DNA from: an uncultured Lachnospiraceae bacterium
GTDB lineage: Bacteria; Bacillota; Clostridia; Lachnospirales; Lachnospiraceae
Direction: 5' to 3'
NCBI GenBank assembly: GCA_946405185.1
Contig: CAMJGH010000011.1
Coordinates: 1 to 47,962 of the forward strand
Length of the DNA stretch: 47,962 nt
Both the position numbers and the translations under genes were made by a program. Positions 24,163 to 33,049 of the stretch are shown here, piece after piece; position 1 is the stretch's first letter, and every line of letters begins with the position of its first letter. Under the pieces are notes generated by a model that was given only the letters and a program-made list of their open reading frames with translations, was not told the DNA's origin and searched no databases.

Positions 24163-25516
24163 GGTGTGGGGAGGCCTGAATCTGGCGGCGGTGATGCTGC
24201 TCTCCCTTCTGGCGGCCAATGCCCTCAAGCGGAAGGTGCGCTTTCTGCGGGCATCGCTCATCCCCACGTCGGTGCTGGGCGGGCTGATCCTGCTGGCCAC
24301 AGCCGGCGTTTACCGCGCCGCTGCAAAGCAGGCGCTCTTTGACACGGCCTTTTTCGGCGGGGACGGCACCAACCGGATGGAAGCCCTGACCTACCACATG
24401 CTGGCGCTCGGCTTCATCGCCTCGGCGTTCCGGACCGGCAAAAGCCCGTCCGACAAAGACCGGCGTACGGATATCCTGAACACCGGCGTGACCACGGTAG
24501 CCATCTACCTGATGCAGGGGTTTTTCGGCCTGGGCATCACACTCATCCTGGCGATGTTCGTGAAAGACCTGTTTCCGGCAGCCGGCGCGCTGCTGCCGTT
24601 CGGCTACGGGCAGGGGACCGGCCAGGCGCTCAACTACGGCAGCATCTACGAAGCCGAGTACGGTTTCACGGGCGGCCGCAGCTTCGGGCTGTCCATTGCG
24701 GCGCTGGGGTTTCTCTCCGCCAGCCTGGGCGGCGTCATCTGGCTGAACGTCCTGAAGCGGAAGGGGAAATACGTCTGGCAGGATGAAAAAGCCGAAGCCC
24801 TGCGCGGCGAGGATGTGCAGGCGCCGGAGGAAATCCCGATGAACGGCGGGCTTGAAAAGCTGACCATTCAGGCGGGGCTGGTGGCCGGCACGTATTTCCT
24901 GGCCTATCTGATCATGCGGGGACTGGGCCGGCTGGTGCCGGGCTTCCGCTCGGTCATCTTCGGCTTCAACTTCCTCTTCGGTGTGATCGCGGCCGTCATC
25001 GTCAAGGCGGCCATGGGAGCGCTGCGCAAAAAAGGCATCGTCCGGCGGGAATACCGGTCGTCTTTCCTGATGACACGCATCAGCAACTTCTGCTTTGATC
25101 TGATGATCGTGACGGGCGTGGCGGCCATCCGGCTGGAGATGGTGGCGGGGTACTGGTGGATCCTGCTGCTGCTCGGCGCGGTGGGACTGATCATCACGTT
25201 CGCCTACAGCCGGCTGGTGGCGGTGAACGTCTTTCCGTCCTACGCGGAAGAGCAGTTCATGGTCTGCTACGGCATGTATACGGGAACCGCCAGCACCGGC
25301 ATCATGCTGCTGCGGGAACTGGATCCGGACTTTCAGACGCCTGCGGCGGACAACCTGGTCTACATGAACCTCCCGGCCATGGTGATCGGGTTTCCGATCA
25401 TGATCCTGGCCACCCTGGCACCCACGAAGCCGTGGCTGGTCATGGGCATCATGGCGGTGTTCTTTGCGGCGCTGAACGTGGTGCTGTTCCGGAGGAAGAT
25501 CTTTAAGAAGAAGTAA
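24140..25516 (+). CDS. GltS-like sodium/carboxylate symporter
   Basis: Integral membrane carrier of 458 residues with about ten to twelve helices. The two glycine-rich re-entrant motifs expected of sodium/glutamate symporters are present as inverted-topology repeats: LLPFGYGQGTGQALNYG and MVCYGMYTGTASTGIMLL. A cytoplasmic charged loop (KRKGKYVWQDEKAEALRGED) joins the halves. The start is GTG at 24140, inside the end of the acyltransferase gene, preceded by AAAGGAA. The substrate could be glutamate or another carboxylate; sugar-acid uptake is possible given the neighbourhood but is not shown. Confidence 0.85.
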   Translation: MQNFWDSEVWGGLNLAAVMLLSLLAANALKRKVRFLRASLIPTSVLGGLILLATAGVYRAAAKQALFDTAFFGGDGTNRMEALTYHMLALGFIASAFRTGKSPSDKDRRTDILNTGVTTVAIYLMQGFFGLGITLILAMFVKDLFPAAGALLPFGYGQGTGQALNYGSIYEAEYGFTGGRSFGLSIAALGFLSASLGGVIWLNVLKRKGKYVWQDEKAEALRGEDVQAPEEIPMNGGLEKLTIQAGLVAGTYFLAYLIMRGLGRLVPGFRSVIFGFNFLFGVIAAVIVKAAMGALRKKGIVRREYRSSFLMTRISNFCFDLMIVTGVAAIRLEMVAGYWWILLLLGAVGLIITFAYSRLVAVNVFPSYAEEQFMVCYGMYTGTASTGIMLLRELDPDFQTPAADNLVYMNLPAMVIGFPIMILATLAPTKPWLVMGIMAVFFAALNVVLFRRKIFKKK

Positions 25517-25520
25517 GGCG

Positions 25521-25553
25521 GGGGGATCCTTCGGGCTCCGCCCTCAGGATGAC
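25521..25553 (-). repeat. GTCATCCTGAG dispersed repeat, inverted copy
   Basis: On the minus strand GTCATCCTGAGGGCGGAGCC then CGAAGGATCCCCC. It matches the repeat at 21694-21731 in opposite orientation and lies 4 bp after the symporter stop codon. Confidence 0.8.
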
Positions 25554-25588
25554 ATAAACAATACTTGTAAACAAAATGGGAGAACACC

Positions 25589-27610
25589 ATGATCATCTAC
25601 GTGGATCAGAAGGCGGGGCAGGCCGGTGACGGCACCCGCGAACACCCGTATCTCACCATCTCCGAGGCGGCCGCCAGGGCCTGCCCGGGCGATGAAGTGC
25701 TCGTTGCGCCGGGCATCTACCGCGAGGCCGTGGATCCGGCCAACGCCGGTACCGAGGACGCCCGCATCACCTACCGGTCGGAAGTGCCGCTCGGCGCCGT
25801 GATCACCGGCGCGGAAGTGGTGACCGGCTGGGAGCATGTGGAGGGGGATGTCTGGACCGCCCGCGTGAAAAACACGCTGTTCGGGGAGTGCAACCCCTAC
25901 ACCACGCTGGTGTCCGGCGACTGGTTCATCGCCTGGTTCACCGCGCACATCGGCGAAGTCTATCTGGACGGCAAGGCGCTCTACGAAGTGGTGACGGAGG
26001 ACGGCGTTTTCCATCCGGTCCCGTCCAAAATGGCCTGGTATCCGGACGATTCGCTGCTCACCTGGTACGCCAGGCAGGATGAAGCGGCCGACGAAACGGT
26101 CTTTCTGGCCAACTTCGGCGGGGCGGACCCGAACACGCACTGCGTGGAGATCAACGTGCGCCGCAGCTGCTTCTATCCGTCCAAAGAGGGCGTGGGCTTC
26201 ATCACCCTGTCCGGCTTCACCGTGAAGCAGGCCGCCACCCAGTGGGCACCGCCCACGGCTTATCAGGAAGGCATGATCGGCCCGCACTGGTCAAAAGGCT
26301 GGATCATCGAGGACTGCGAGGTCTCGGATTCCAAGTGCTCCGGCATCTCCCTGGGCAAGTACCTGCAGCCGAACAACGACAACAAGTGGCTGAAGTGGAA
26401 GTACAAGGACGGCACGCAGACCGAGCGCGACTGCATCTGCCAGGCGCAGGTGGAAGGCTGGTCCAAGGAGAATATCGGCCATCACATCGTGCGCCGCTGC
26501 CACATCCACGACTGCGGCCAGACCGGCATCGTCGGCCATCTGGGCGGGGTGTTCTCGGTCATCGAGGACAACCACATCCACCACATCAACGTCCGCCAGA
26601 ACCTGGCCGGCGCCGAGATCGGCGGCATCAAGATGCATGCGGCCATCGACTGCATCTACCGCCGCAACCACATCCACCACTGCACCAGAGGCATCTGGCT
26701 GGACTGGCAGGCGCAGGGCACGCGCGTGACGCAGAACCTCTTCCACGACAACTGCCTGCCGTATGACCACCTGCTCAACGAGGAAGCCTTTGCCGGCATC
26801 GGCGAGGACATCTTCGTGGAGGTCTCCCACGGCCCGACGCTGATCGACAACAACCTGCTGCTGTCGGACGTGGCCTTAAAGATGCCCACGCAGGGGTTCG
26901 CGCTGGTGAACAACATCATCGCCGGCTCCATCGTCGGCCTGTGCCGCGGCACCTGGAACGGCGCACCGAACATCAACTCGGACCGCTACACGCCGTACCA
27001 CATGAAGCACCGCACGGAGATCGCCGGCTTCATGACCATCCTGCACGGCGACGACCGCGTCTACCAGAACATCTTCATCCAGCACGAAGCCCGCGAGGGC
27101 CTTCTGGCCTACGCGGAGGCGACAAAAGATGACGGCTGGGGCGACTGGAACCAGGCCGTGGGCACCTGCGTGTTCGAGGACTTCCCCACGTTTGAGGAGT
27201 GGCAGAAGAAGTTTGAGGGCTACTGCGGCATGGGCAGCGTGACCACGGACCGCTACTACGAGAAGCTGCCGGTGTGGCTGGGCGAGAACGTCTACTGCAA
27301 CGGCGCGAAGCCCGCTTCGTGGGAGAAGAACGCGGTGATCGTGGACAAGCCGGTCACCTGGAAGCTGGAAGAAGAGGACGGCCGCGTGATCTTCACCACC
27401 AATCTGGGCGAGGTGCTGCCGGAGGCGGATGTCTGCGAGCGCTTCATCACCAGTGACATCCTGGGCGAGGCCTTCGAGCCCGAACAGCGCTTTGAGAACC
27501 CCGACGGCTCGGAGATCGTCTTCGATGAAGACTTCTTCGGCGAGAAGAAGAGTGAGCCGCAGGCCGGCCCGTTTGCGGGCGATATCGCCTCGGAGACGGT
27601 GCTCTTCTGA
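25589..27610 (+). CDS. Right-handed beta-helix protein, probable cytoplasmic carbohydrate-active enzyme
   Basis: Protein of 673 residues. The N terminus IYVDQKAGQAGDGTREHPYLTI and APGIYREAV are typical of parallel beta-helix proteins related to pectate lyases and some glycosidases. Repeated coils such as WIIEDCEVSDSKCSGISLG, HHIVRRCHIHDCGQTGI, FSVIEDNHIHHINVR and IYRRNHIHHCTRGIWLD fill residues about 210-450. A C-terminal beta-rich domain follows. There is no signal peptide, so it should act on imported oligosaccharides. The exact activity is not assignable from motifs. It sits alone between repeats, with carriers on both sides. The ribosome site is GGGAG. Confidence 0.8.
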   Translation: MIIYVDQKAGQAGDGTREHPYLTISEAAARACPGDEVLVAPGIYREAVDPANAGTEDARITYRSEVPLGAVITGAEVVTGWEHVEGDVWTARVKNTLFGECNPYTTLVSGDWFIAWFTAHIGEVYLDGKALYEVVTEDGVFHPVPSKMAWYPDDSLLTWYARQDEAADETVFLANFGGADPNTHCVEINVRRSCFYPSKEGVGFITLSGFTVKQAATQWAPPTAYQEGMIGPHWSKGWIIEDCEVSDSKCSGISLGKYLQPNNDNKWLKWKYKDGTQTERDCICQAQVEGWSKENIGHHIVRRCHIHDCGQTGIVGHLGGVFSVIEDNHIHHINVRQNLAGAEIGGIKMHAAIDCIYRRNHIHHCTRGIWLDWQAQGTRVTQNLFHDNCLPYDHLLNEEAFAGIGEDIFVEVSHGPTLIDNNLLLSDVALKMPTQGFALVNNIIAGSIVGLCRGTWNGAPNINSDRYTPYHMKHRTEIAGFMTILHGDDRVYQNIFIQHEAREGLLAYAEATKDDGWGDWNQAVGTCVFEDFPTFEEWQKKFEGYCGMGSVTTDRYYEKLPVWLGENVYCNGAKPASWEKNAVIVDKPVTWKLEEEDGRVIFTTNLGEVLPEADVCERFITSDILGEAFEPEQRFENPDGSEIVFDEDFFGEKKSEPQAGPFAGDIASETVLF

Positions 27611-27619
27611 ATCATTTGA

Positions 27620-27870
27620 ATGATGCTGGGGTCAAAACAAGTTTTGCCCCCAGCTATGACACGCAGCACGCACGCTGCGCGTGCCATGTGCTGCTAAAAC
27701 ACTCAGAACTCCCGCCATTTTGCGCTTTTCAAGCGCAAAATCGCTCCGTTCTTCGTGTTTTGCGGGTCCCAAGTTCAGAAACGTGCATGCAAGCATGCCC
27801 GTTCTGACCTTTTGCCCCTGATATCATTTGAATCAGGGGGATCCGCCGGCTGGCGGCCGGGGGATCCCTA
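27620..27870. repeat. Dispersed repeat with nested hairpins
   Basis: This gap of about 290 bp holds no credible gene. It contains the hairpins CTGGGG..CAAAAC/GTTTTG..CCCCAG (27626-27653) and ATTTTGCGCTT/AAGCGCAAAAT (27717-27741). A 40-base block (27775-27814, containing GCATGCAAGCATGC) recurs without a mismatch in opposite orientation at 47921-47960. Both ends carry imperfectly inverted ATGAT...GGGG..CAAAA sequence. A 63-codon frame here is judged spurious. It looks like a non-coding dispersed element. Confidence 0.7.
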
Positions 27871-27900
27871 CATTGTAAGAAAGCTGGTAGATTTATCTTT

Positions 27901-29208
27901 ATGAGCAGTATGTTGCTTTCCGTGGCCGTAGCGCTGTGTGCCGGCCTCATGATGACGCGTGTCTTTAAGAAACTGGGCCTGAAACTCCCTGACGTGACGG
28001 CCTTCCTGATCGCCGGTGTGTGCGTGGGGCCGTACGTGCTCGGCCGGGCCGGTATCCCGGGCCTCGGCTTTACCTCCATGGAGGAGGTGGAGCACGTGAC
28101 GGTGCTCTCGAGCGTGGCGCTGGGCTTCATCGCCTTTGATATCGGCAACGAGTTCCGCCTGGCGCAGCTGCGCCAGACCGGCAAGACGGCCACCATTATC
28201 GGCATCATCCAGTCGGTCATGGCCACGGTGCTGGTGGATGTGGCGCTGATCGCGCTGCACTTTATCCTGGGCCCGGAGGTGCTGCCGCTGCCGGCGGCCA
28301 TCGTGCTGGGTGCCATCGCCTCGGCCACCGCGCCGGCCGCCACCCTGATGGTCGTTCGTCAGTACAAGGCCAAGGGTCCCCTGACCAACCTCCTGCTGCC
28401 CATCGTCGCCCTGGACGATGCGGTGGGCCTGATCGTCTTCGCGGTGTCCTTCGGCGTGGCCGAAGCCCTGGAAGGCGGCATGATCAGTCTCACGAGCGTG
28501 GTGGTCAACCCGCTGCTGGAGATCGTCAGCTCGCTGGTGCTGGGCTCCCTGATGGGCGCCATCATGACGTGGGTGGAGAAGCTCTTCTTCTCCAACTCCA
28601 ACCGTCTGTCCATGACCATCGCGTTCGTGATGATCACCATCGCGCTGACGTCCGTGAAGATCCCGCTGGGCGGCGGTGCGCAGATCGGTTTCTCGTCGCT
28701 CCTGACCTGCATGATGCTCGGCACCATGTTCTGCAACCTGAGTGAGTACTCGGTCGACATCATGGCCCGGACGGGCAAGTGGACGGCGCCGCTGTACGCG
28801 GTGTTCTTCGTGATCTCCGGCGCGGAGCTGGAACTGTCGGTGTTCCGGTATCCGCTGATCATCCTGGTGGGCGTGGTCTACATCCTGGTCAGATGCATGG
28901 GCAAGTACGTGGGCGCGCGGCTGTCGGCTTCGGCCATGCACTGTCCGCCGTTAGTCACCAAATATCTGGGCGTCACGCTGTTCCCGCAGGCCGGCGTCGC
29001 GCTGGGCATGGTGGTCTCTGCGCAGGCGCTGGGCCCGGCTCTTGGCAGCCTCATCCGCAACATCATCCTGTTCTCGGTGCTCGTCTATGAGATGATCGGT
29101 CCGCTGCTGACCAAGATGAGTCTGGAAAAGGCCGGCGAGATCGCGCCGGCGGCGTCCGAGGCGTCCAACCGCGCCCGGTTCGCACACAAGGAATCCCGGA
29201 AGAAGTGA
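27901..29208 (+). CDS. Cation:proton antiporter (CPA2 / Na+/H+ exchanger family)
   Basis: Integral membrane protein of 435 residues with about twelve hydrophobic segments. The N-terminal half contains LGLKLPDVTAFLIAGVCVGP, and the ion-binding helix is LLLPIVALDDAVGLIVFA with two adjacent aspartates, the ND/DD-type motif of electrogenic antiporters. ASATAPAATLMVVRQYKAKGP, just before it, matches the unwound helix. It should exchange Na+ or K+ for protons. The ribosome site before the ATG at 27901 is weak, which is unusual in this window, and the gene follows directly on a dispersed repeat. Confidence 0.9.
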   Translation: MSSMLLSVAVALCAGLMMTRVFKKLGLKLPDVTAFLIAGVCVGPYVLGRAGIPGLGFTSMEEVEHVTVLSSVALGFIAFDIGNEFRLAQLRQTGKTATIIGIIQSVMATVLVDVALIALHFILGPEVLPLPAAIVLGAIASATAPAATLMVVRQYKAKGPLTNLLLPIVALDDAVGLIVFAVSFGVAEALEGGMISLTSVVVNPLLEIVSSLVLGSLMGAIMTWVEKLFFSNSNRLSMTIAFVMITIALTSVKIPLGGGAQIGFSSLLTCMMLGTMFCNLSEYSVDIMARTGKWTAPLYAVFFVISGAELELSVFRYPLIILVGVVYILVRCMGKYVGARLSASAMHCPPLVTKYLGVTLFPQAGVALGMVVSAQALGPALGSLIRNIILFSVLVYEMIGPLLTKMSLEKAGEIAPAASEASNRARFAHKESRKK

Positions 29209-29290
29209 TCGGGTGATACGGCCAACGGCCGCCTGATTTTTGATGGCCCGGATGGCAAGAGCGAATGGCTCTCCGAGGAAGGAAGAACGA

Positions 29291-30202
29291 TTGGATAACG
29301 CATTGACACTGCTGTTTCAGACGGGCGTGATGTTCGTGATCGCGTTTGTCGGCTATACGCTGGTGAAGACCGGCAAGATCTCGCTGGAGGGCGGACGGAC
29401 CATCGCCAACATCCTGATCTACGTCTCGCTCCCGTCGCTCATCGTAAACGGCTTTCTGGTGGAGCGGACGCCGGAGAAGATCGCGGAGCTGGGGTACGCC
29501 ACGCTGGCGGCGGCGCTGGGGCTGGTGCTGTGCATCGGCCTCTCGCGCCTGGTCTGCGGAAAGGATCCCATCGCCAATTTCGCCGGCAGCTTCTGCAACC
29601 CGGGGTTCTTCGGCATCGCGCTGATCACGGCCATCCTGGGCGAGGGGGCGACGTTCTACCTGACGCCGCTCATTGCCATGATCAACATGGGCCAGTGGAC
29701 CTACGGCGTGTCGCTGATGACCGGGCAGCGCGGGAAGATCTCCGCAAAGCGCGTGTTCACGGCGCCGTTCATGGTGGCCATCCTGGTGGGCCTGTTCTTC
29801 TTTTTCACGGGCCTGCCCATGCCGCGCCTGGCGGCGGCGGTCCTGAAGCAGTGCGGCAATCTGAACACGCCGCTGGCCATGTTCTCGGTGGGCATCTACC
29901 TGTCGCAGTGTGATCTGAAGAAGATGTTCGCCCGCCCGGTGCTCTACCGCATCAGCCTGGCGCGCCTGATCGTCATCCCGGCGGCCGTGCTGCTGGTCAT
30001 GACGCTCCTGCGGTTTATCCCGGAGGACATCCGGCTGACCATGCTGATCGCGCTGGCCACGCCGGTGGGGTCGAACATCGCCGTCTACGCGCAGCTGTAC
30101 GACGGGGACTACGCCTATTCGGTGCAGGCGGTCGTCATCTCCACGCTGCTGAGCATTGTGACCATGCCGCTGTTCGTGATGGCGGCGGGTGCCCTGTGGT
30201 AA
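29291..30202 (+). CDS. AEC-family (auxin efflux carrier-like) transporter
   Basis: Membrane transporter of 303 residues. It has ten hydrophobic segments in two halves, with KTGKISLEGGRTIANILIYVSLPSLIVNGF in the first and SVGIYLSQCDL plus ATPVGSNIAVYAQLYDGD in the second, as in bacterial AEC carriers for malate, malonate or other carboxylates. The start is taken as TTG at 29291 because GAGGAAGG lies eight bases upstream and the hydrophobic helix follows; an upstream TTG/ATG pair at 29240/29243 would add 17 charged residues without a ribosome site. The substrate is unknown. Confidence 0.87.
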   Translation: MDNALTLLFQTGVMFVIAFVGYTLVKTGKISLEGGRTIANILIYVSLPSLIVNGFLVERTPEKIAELGYATLAAALGLVLCIGLSRLVCGKDPIANFAGSFCNPGFFGIALITAILGEGATFYLTPLIAMINMGQWTYGVSLMTGQRGKISAKRVFTAPFMVAILVGLFFFFTGLPMPRLAAAVLKQCGNLNTPLAMFSVGIYLSQCDLKKMFARPVLYRISLARLIVIPAAVLLVMTLLRFIPEDIRLTMLIALATPVGSNIAVYAQLYDGDYAYSVQAVVISTLLSIVTMPLFVMAAGALW

Positions 30203-30215
30203 GGAGCGTCTGTCC

Positions 30216-31415
30216 GTGATCCGTCGTATCCGTGAAAATTTCCGCTGTACCATTGCGGCCTGCTACATCGGCTTTGTAACGCAGGCCGTCGTCAACGTGT
30301 TCGTCACGCTGCTGTTCGTGCGCTTCCGCACGGAGTTCGGCATCACGCTGGGGCAGCTGGGCATCATCTCCACCGTCAATTTCGTCACCCAGCTGACGCT
30401 GGACTTCGCGTCGGTCAAGGTGGTGGATGCGCTGGGCTACCGCGTGTGCAGCGTGGCTGCCCACCTGCTGTCGGCCGGAGGGCTGCTGCTTCTGACCGTG
30501 CTGCCGGAGGTGATGCCGCATCCGTTCGTGGGCATCCTGATCTCCGTGGTGATCTACGCCATCGGCGGCGGCCTGATGGAAGTGCTCTTAAGCCCTATGG
30601 TGGAGGCCTGCCCGGTGGACAACAAGGAAGCCACCATGAGCATCCTCCACTCGTTCTACTGCTGGGGGTGCGTGCTGGTCATCGCCGTTTCCACCGCGTT
30701 TTTCGCGGCGGCGGGGCTGGATAAGTGGCGTGTGATGGCGGCTCTGTGGGCGCTGATCCCGGCCGCCAACGCCGTGTTCTTTCTGTTCGTGCCCATCCGG
30801 GCGCTGGTGGAAGACGGGCAGGAGATGCGCGTGGGGACCATGCTGAAGAACCCGGTGTTCTGGCTGATGCTCATGCTGATGTTTGCTGCCGGTGCCTCCG
30901 AGATGGGCATGAGCCAGTGGTCGTCCGCCTTTGCCGAGGCGGGCCTGGGCGTCAGCAAGACGGCCGGCGACCTGCTGGGACCGTGCCTCTTTGCGGTGCT
31001 GATGGGCAGTTCGCGCGTGGTCCACGCCAGACTGGCCGACCGGATCGACATCCGCACCTACCTGACGGGGAGCGCGGCGCTGTGCGTGCTCTGTTACCTG
31101 GCGGCGGGGCTTGCGAAGGCGCCGGTGTTGGGTCTGGCGGCCTGCGCGCTGACGGGCGCGTCCATCGGCGCCATGTGGCCGGGCACCTTCTCGTTTGCCA
31201 GCCGGACGCTGCCGCGCGGCGGTACCGCCATGTTCGCCCTGCTGGCGCTGGCCGGCGATCTGGGGTGTTCGGCCGGACCGGCCGTGGTCGGCGCGGTGTC
31301 CGAGGCGGCCGGCGGGCGTCTGTCCGCGGGGCTGCTGTCGGGGGTCGTCTTCCCGGCGGTCATGTTGGTCTGTCTGGTGTGTGAGCGCGCCGGAAGGACG
31401 TCCAAAAAGGAGTAA
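30216..31415 (+). CDS. MFS transporter
   Basis: Major facilitator of 399 residues with twelve predicted helices. The loop between helices 2 and 3 (SVKVVDALGYR) and the central loop match the fold, and the second half contains RLADRIDIRTYL in the equivalent loop. A GTG start at 30216 with AAGGAG ten bases upstream is preferred to a GTG at 30189 inside the preceding gene. It lies 13 bp after the AEC gene and 5 bp before a sensor-kinase-like gene, so all may share a transcript. The substrate is not assignable. Confidence 0.85.
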   Translation: MIRRIRENFRCTIAACYIGFVTQAVVNVFVTLLFVRFRTEFGITLGQLGIISTVNFVTQLTLDFASVKVVDALGYRVCSVAAHLLSAGGLLLLTVLPEVMPHPFVGILISVVIYAIGGGLMEVLLSPMVEACPVDNKEATMSILHSFYCWGCVLVIAVSTAFFAAAGLDKWRVMAALWALIPAANAVFFLFVPIRALVEDGQEMRVGTMLKNPVFWLMLMLMFAAGASEMGMSQWSSAFAEAGLGVSKTAGDLLGPCLFAVLMGSSRVVHARLADRIDIRTYLTGSAALCVLCYLAAGLAKAPVLGLAACALTGASIGAMWPGTFSFASRTLPRGGTAMFALLALAGDLGCSAGPAVVGAVSEAAGGRLSAGLLSGVVFPAVMLVCLVCERAGRTSKKE

Positions 31416-31420
31416 CCGTT

Positions 31421-33049
31421 ATGCACACGAGCCGGAGAGAACGTCTGCTGTCGCTTTTGCTGGCAGCTATGACTGCCGCCGGCATCGCTGTGCGTTTTTC
31501 AAACCTTCCGTTTGACGGCGTGCTGCGCACACTGCTGTTTGTGGGCGTCTGCCTGGGGTGGGGGATGGCCGTGAGAGAGCGCGTGGCACGCGAAGACCTC
31601 CGCCATCTGTTTGAGGCCATGGCCGGGCTGTGCGTGTTCTTCCTGATCCTCCAGCGCGTCAAGTATACCTACTGTTTCGGGGATGCCGGGCTGGAGCGCC
31701 TGTGCCACCGCCTGTACTACATTCCGTTCATCGGGACTTCGTTCCTCTCGTTTGACGCCTCCTTGCGGCTGGTCTACCGGCGGAAGCCGCTCGGGACTGC
31801 GCGCGTGCTGCTGGCCATAGCGGCTGTGGCGCTGTGCGCCGGCGTTCTCACAAACGATCTTCATCAGCAGTGCTTTTTCTACGTGGAAGGCCCTTCCAAG
31901 GCGGATATCTACCGCTACGGATGGCTGTACTATGCCGTGGCGGGGTGGAGTGCCGGCATGCTGGGACTCTCGGCGGGCCTGGTGGTGCACCGCGGGCTGC
32001 ACTCGCCTTACCGGCGGTCTTTCTGGTTCCCGGCTGTCATCGTGCTGCTGGCGGCGGCCTATTTCCTGTCGTATTACCGGCTGGGGAGGCCCTTCACGAT
32101 CGCCGGATATTCCATCCTGCAGATGCAGGAAGTCTTCTGTTTTACGATCATCGGCTTCTGGGAAGCGTGCCTGCAGACCGGCATCATACCGGCCAACGCG
32201 GACGCGGAAGCGCTGTTTGAGAACCTGACGGTGGCCGCCCAGGTGGCGGATGAAAACGGCCGGGTATGCTACGCCTCGCACGCCGGCCGGTCCATCACCC
32301 CGGACGAGCGGGAAAAGATCCCCCTTGGCGGGCAGCTGCGCTCGGAAGGGTATCTGATCCGGCGCGAGAAGATCCGCGGCGGCAGCATCTTCTGGGCCAA
32401 GGATATCCGCTTTATCGAGAAGACCGAGGAGGAGCGGCGGGTGGTCAACGCCCAGCTCTCCGAAGAAAACACCCTGCTGACGGCCGAGAACCGCATGCGG
32501 GAGGAGCGCGCGCAGTACGAGACGGCCAACCGGCTCTATGACACCATCGCCGACGACGTGCAGGAGCAGGTCAGCCGCATCGACACGCTGATGCGCATGC
32601 CGGCGGCCGGAACGGCGAGCACGCGCCGGCGCCTGCAGGAATGCCTGGTGCTGGGGTCGTACGTCAAGCGCCGGTCCAACCTGATCCTGATCAGTGAGCA
32701 CACCGGGCGCATCCACGTGTCGGAACTGCTGTTTGCCTGCCGGGAGTCGCTGGATTCCCTGACGCTGGCCGGCGTGACCTGCGGTGTGCACGTGAGCGGG
32801 ACGGGTGATTATCCCGCGCGCACGCTGATGCTGGCCTACGACGCGTTTGAGGCCATGGCGGAGGCGGCGCTGGAAGGCTGCCAGACACTGTTCGTCTCGC
32901 TGCGGGCGGGCGATACCCTGCGCCTGTACATGGAAACCGAAGGCCTGGCCGGCGCGCCGTACTTTCCGAAGGGAGTCCGGTGTGTGTGCCGCCAGGAGGG
33001 CGACGGCGTGTTCTCCTTCACCGTCGAGTTCGGGAAGGAGGCGGCATGA
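31421..33049 (+). CDS. 7TM sensor protein resembling a histidine kinase, apparently inactive
   Basis: Protein of 542 residues. About seven to eight hydrophobic helices fill residues 1-255, as in kinases with an N-terminal 7TM sensor. A PAS-like segment (ALFENLTVAAQVADENGRVCYAS) and a coiled coil (VVNAQLSEENTLLTAEN) come next. In the following dimerisation helix the position of the phospho-acceptor His is Tyr373 (RLYDTIADDVQEQVSRI). In the ATPase-like part the N-box Asn is missing (YDAFEAMAEAALEG) and no glycine-rich boxes are visible. It overlaps by 4 bases a paralogue that keeps these residues, so it may be a sensor subunit of a kinase heterodimer. Confidence 0.75.
   Translation: MHTSRRERLLSLLLAAMTAAGIAVRFSNLPFDGVLRTLLFVGVCLGWGMAVRERVAREDLRHLFEAMAGLCVFFLILQRVKYTYCFGDAGLERLCHRLYYIPFIGTSFLSFDASLRLVYRRKPLGTARVLLAIAAVALCAGVLTNDLHQQCFFYVEGPSKADIYRYGWLYYAVAGWSAGMLGLSAGLVVHRGLHSPYRRSFWFPAVIVLLAAAYFLSYYRLGRPFTIAGYSILQMQEVFCFTIIGFWEACLQTGIIPANADAEALFENLTVAAQVADENGRVCYASHAGRSITPDEREKIPLGGQLRSEGYLIRREKIRGGSIFWAKDIRFIEKTEEERRVVNAQLSEENTLLTAENRMREERAQYETANRLYDTIADDVQEQVSRIDTLMRMPAAGTASTRRRLQECLVLGSYVKRRSNLILISEHTGRIHVSELLFACRESLDSLTLAGVTCGVHVSGTGDYPARTLMLAYDAFEAMAEAALEGCQTLFVSLRAGDTLRLYMETEGLAGAPYFPKGVRCVCRQEGDGVFSFTVEFGKEAA

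Noticed and set aside
21964-24300. 778-codon minus-strand frame
   Set aside because: Runs antisense to the enolase-like and acyltransferase genes, has His/Arg/Val-rich low-complexity content and no ribosome site. Similar long antisense frames at 4469-6289, 8877-11066 and 19843-21564 were rejected for the same reason.
27616-27807. 63-codon frame in the gap after the beta-helix gene
   Set aside because: Lies wholly inside the dispersed non-coding repeat with hairpins and has no ribosome site.
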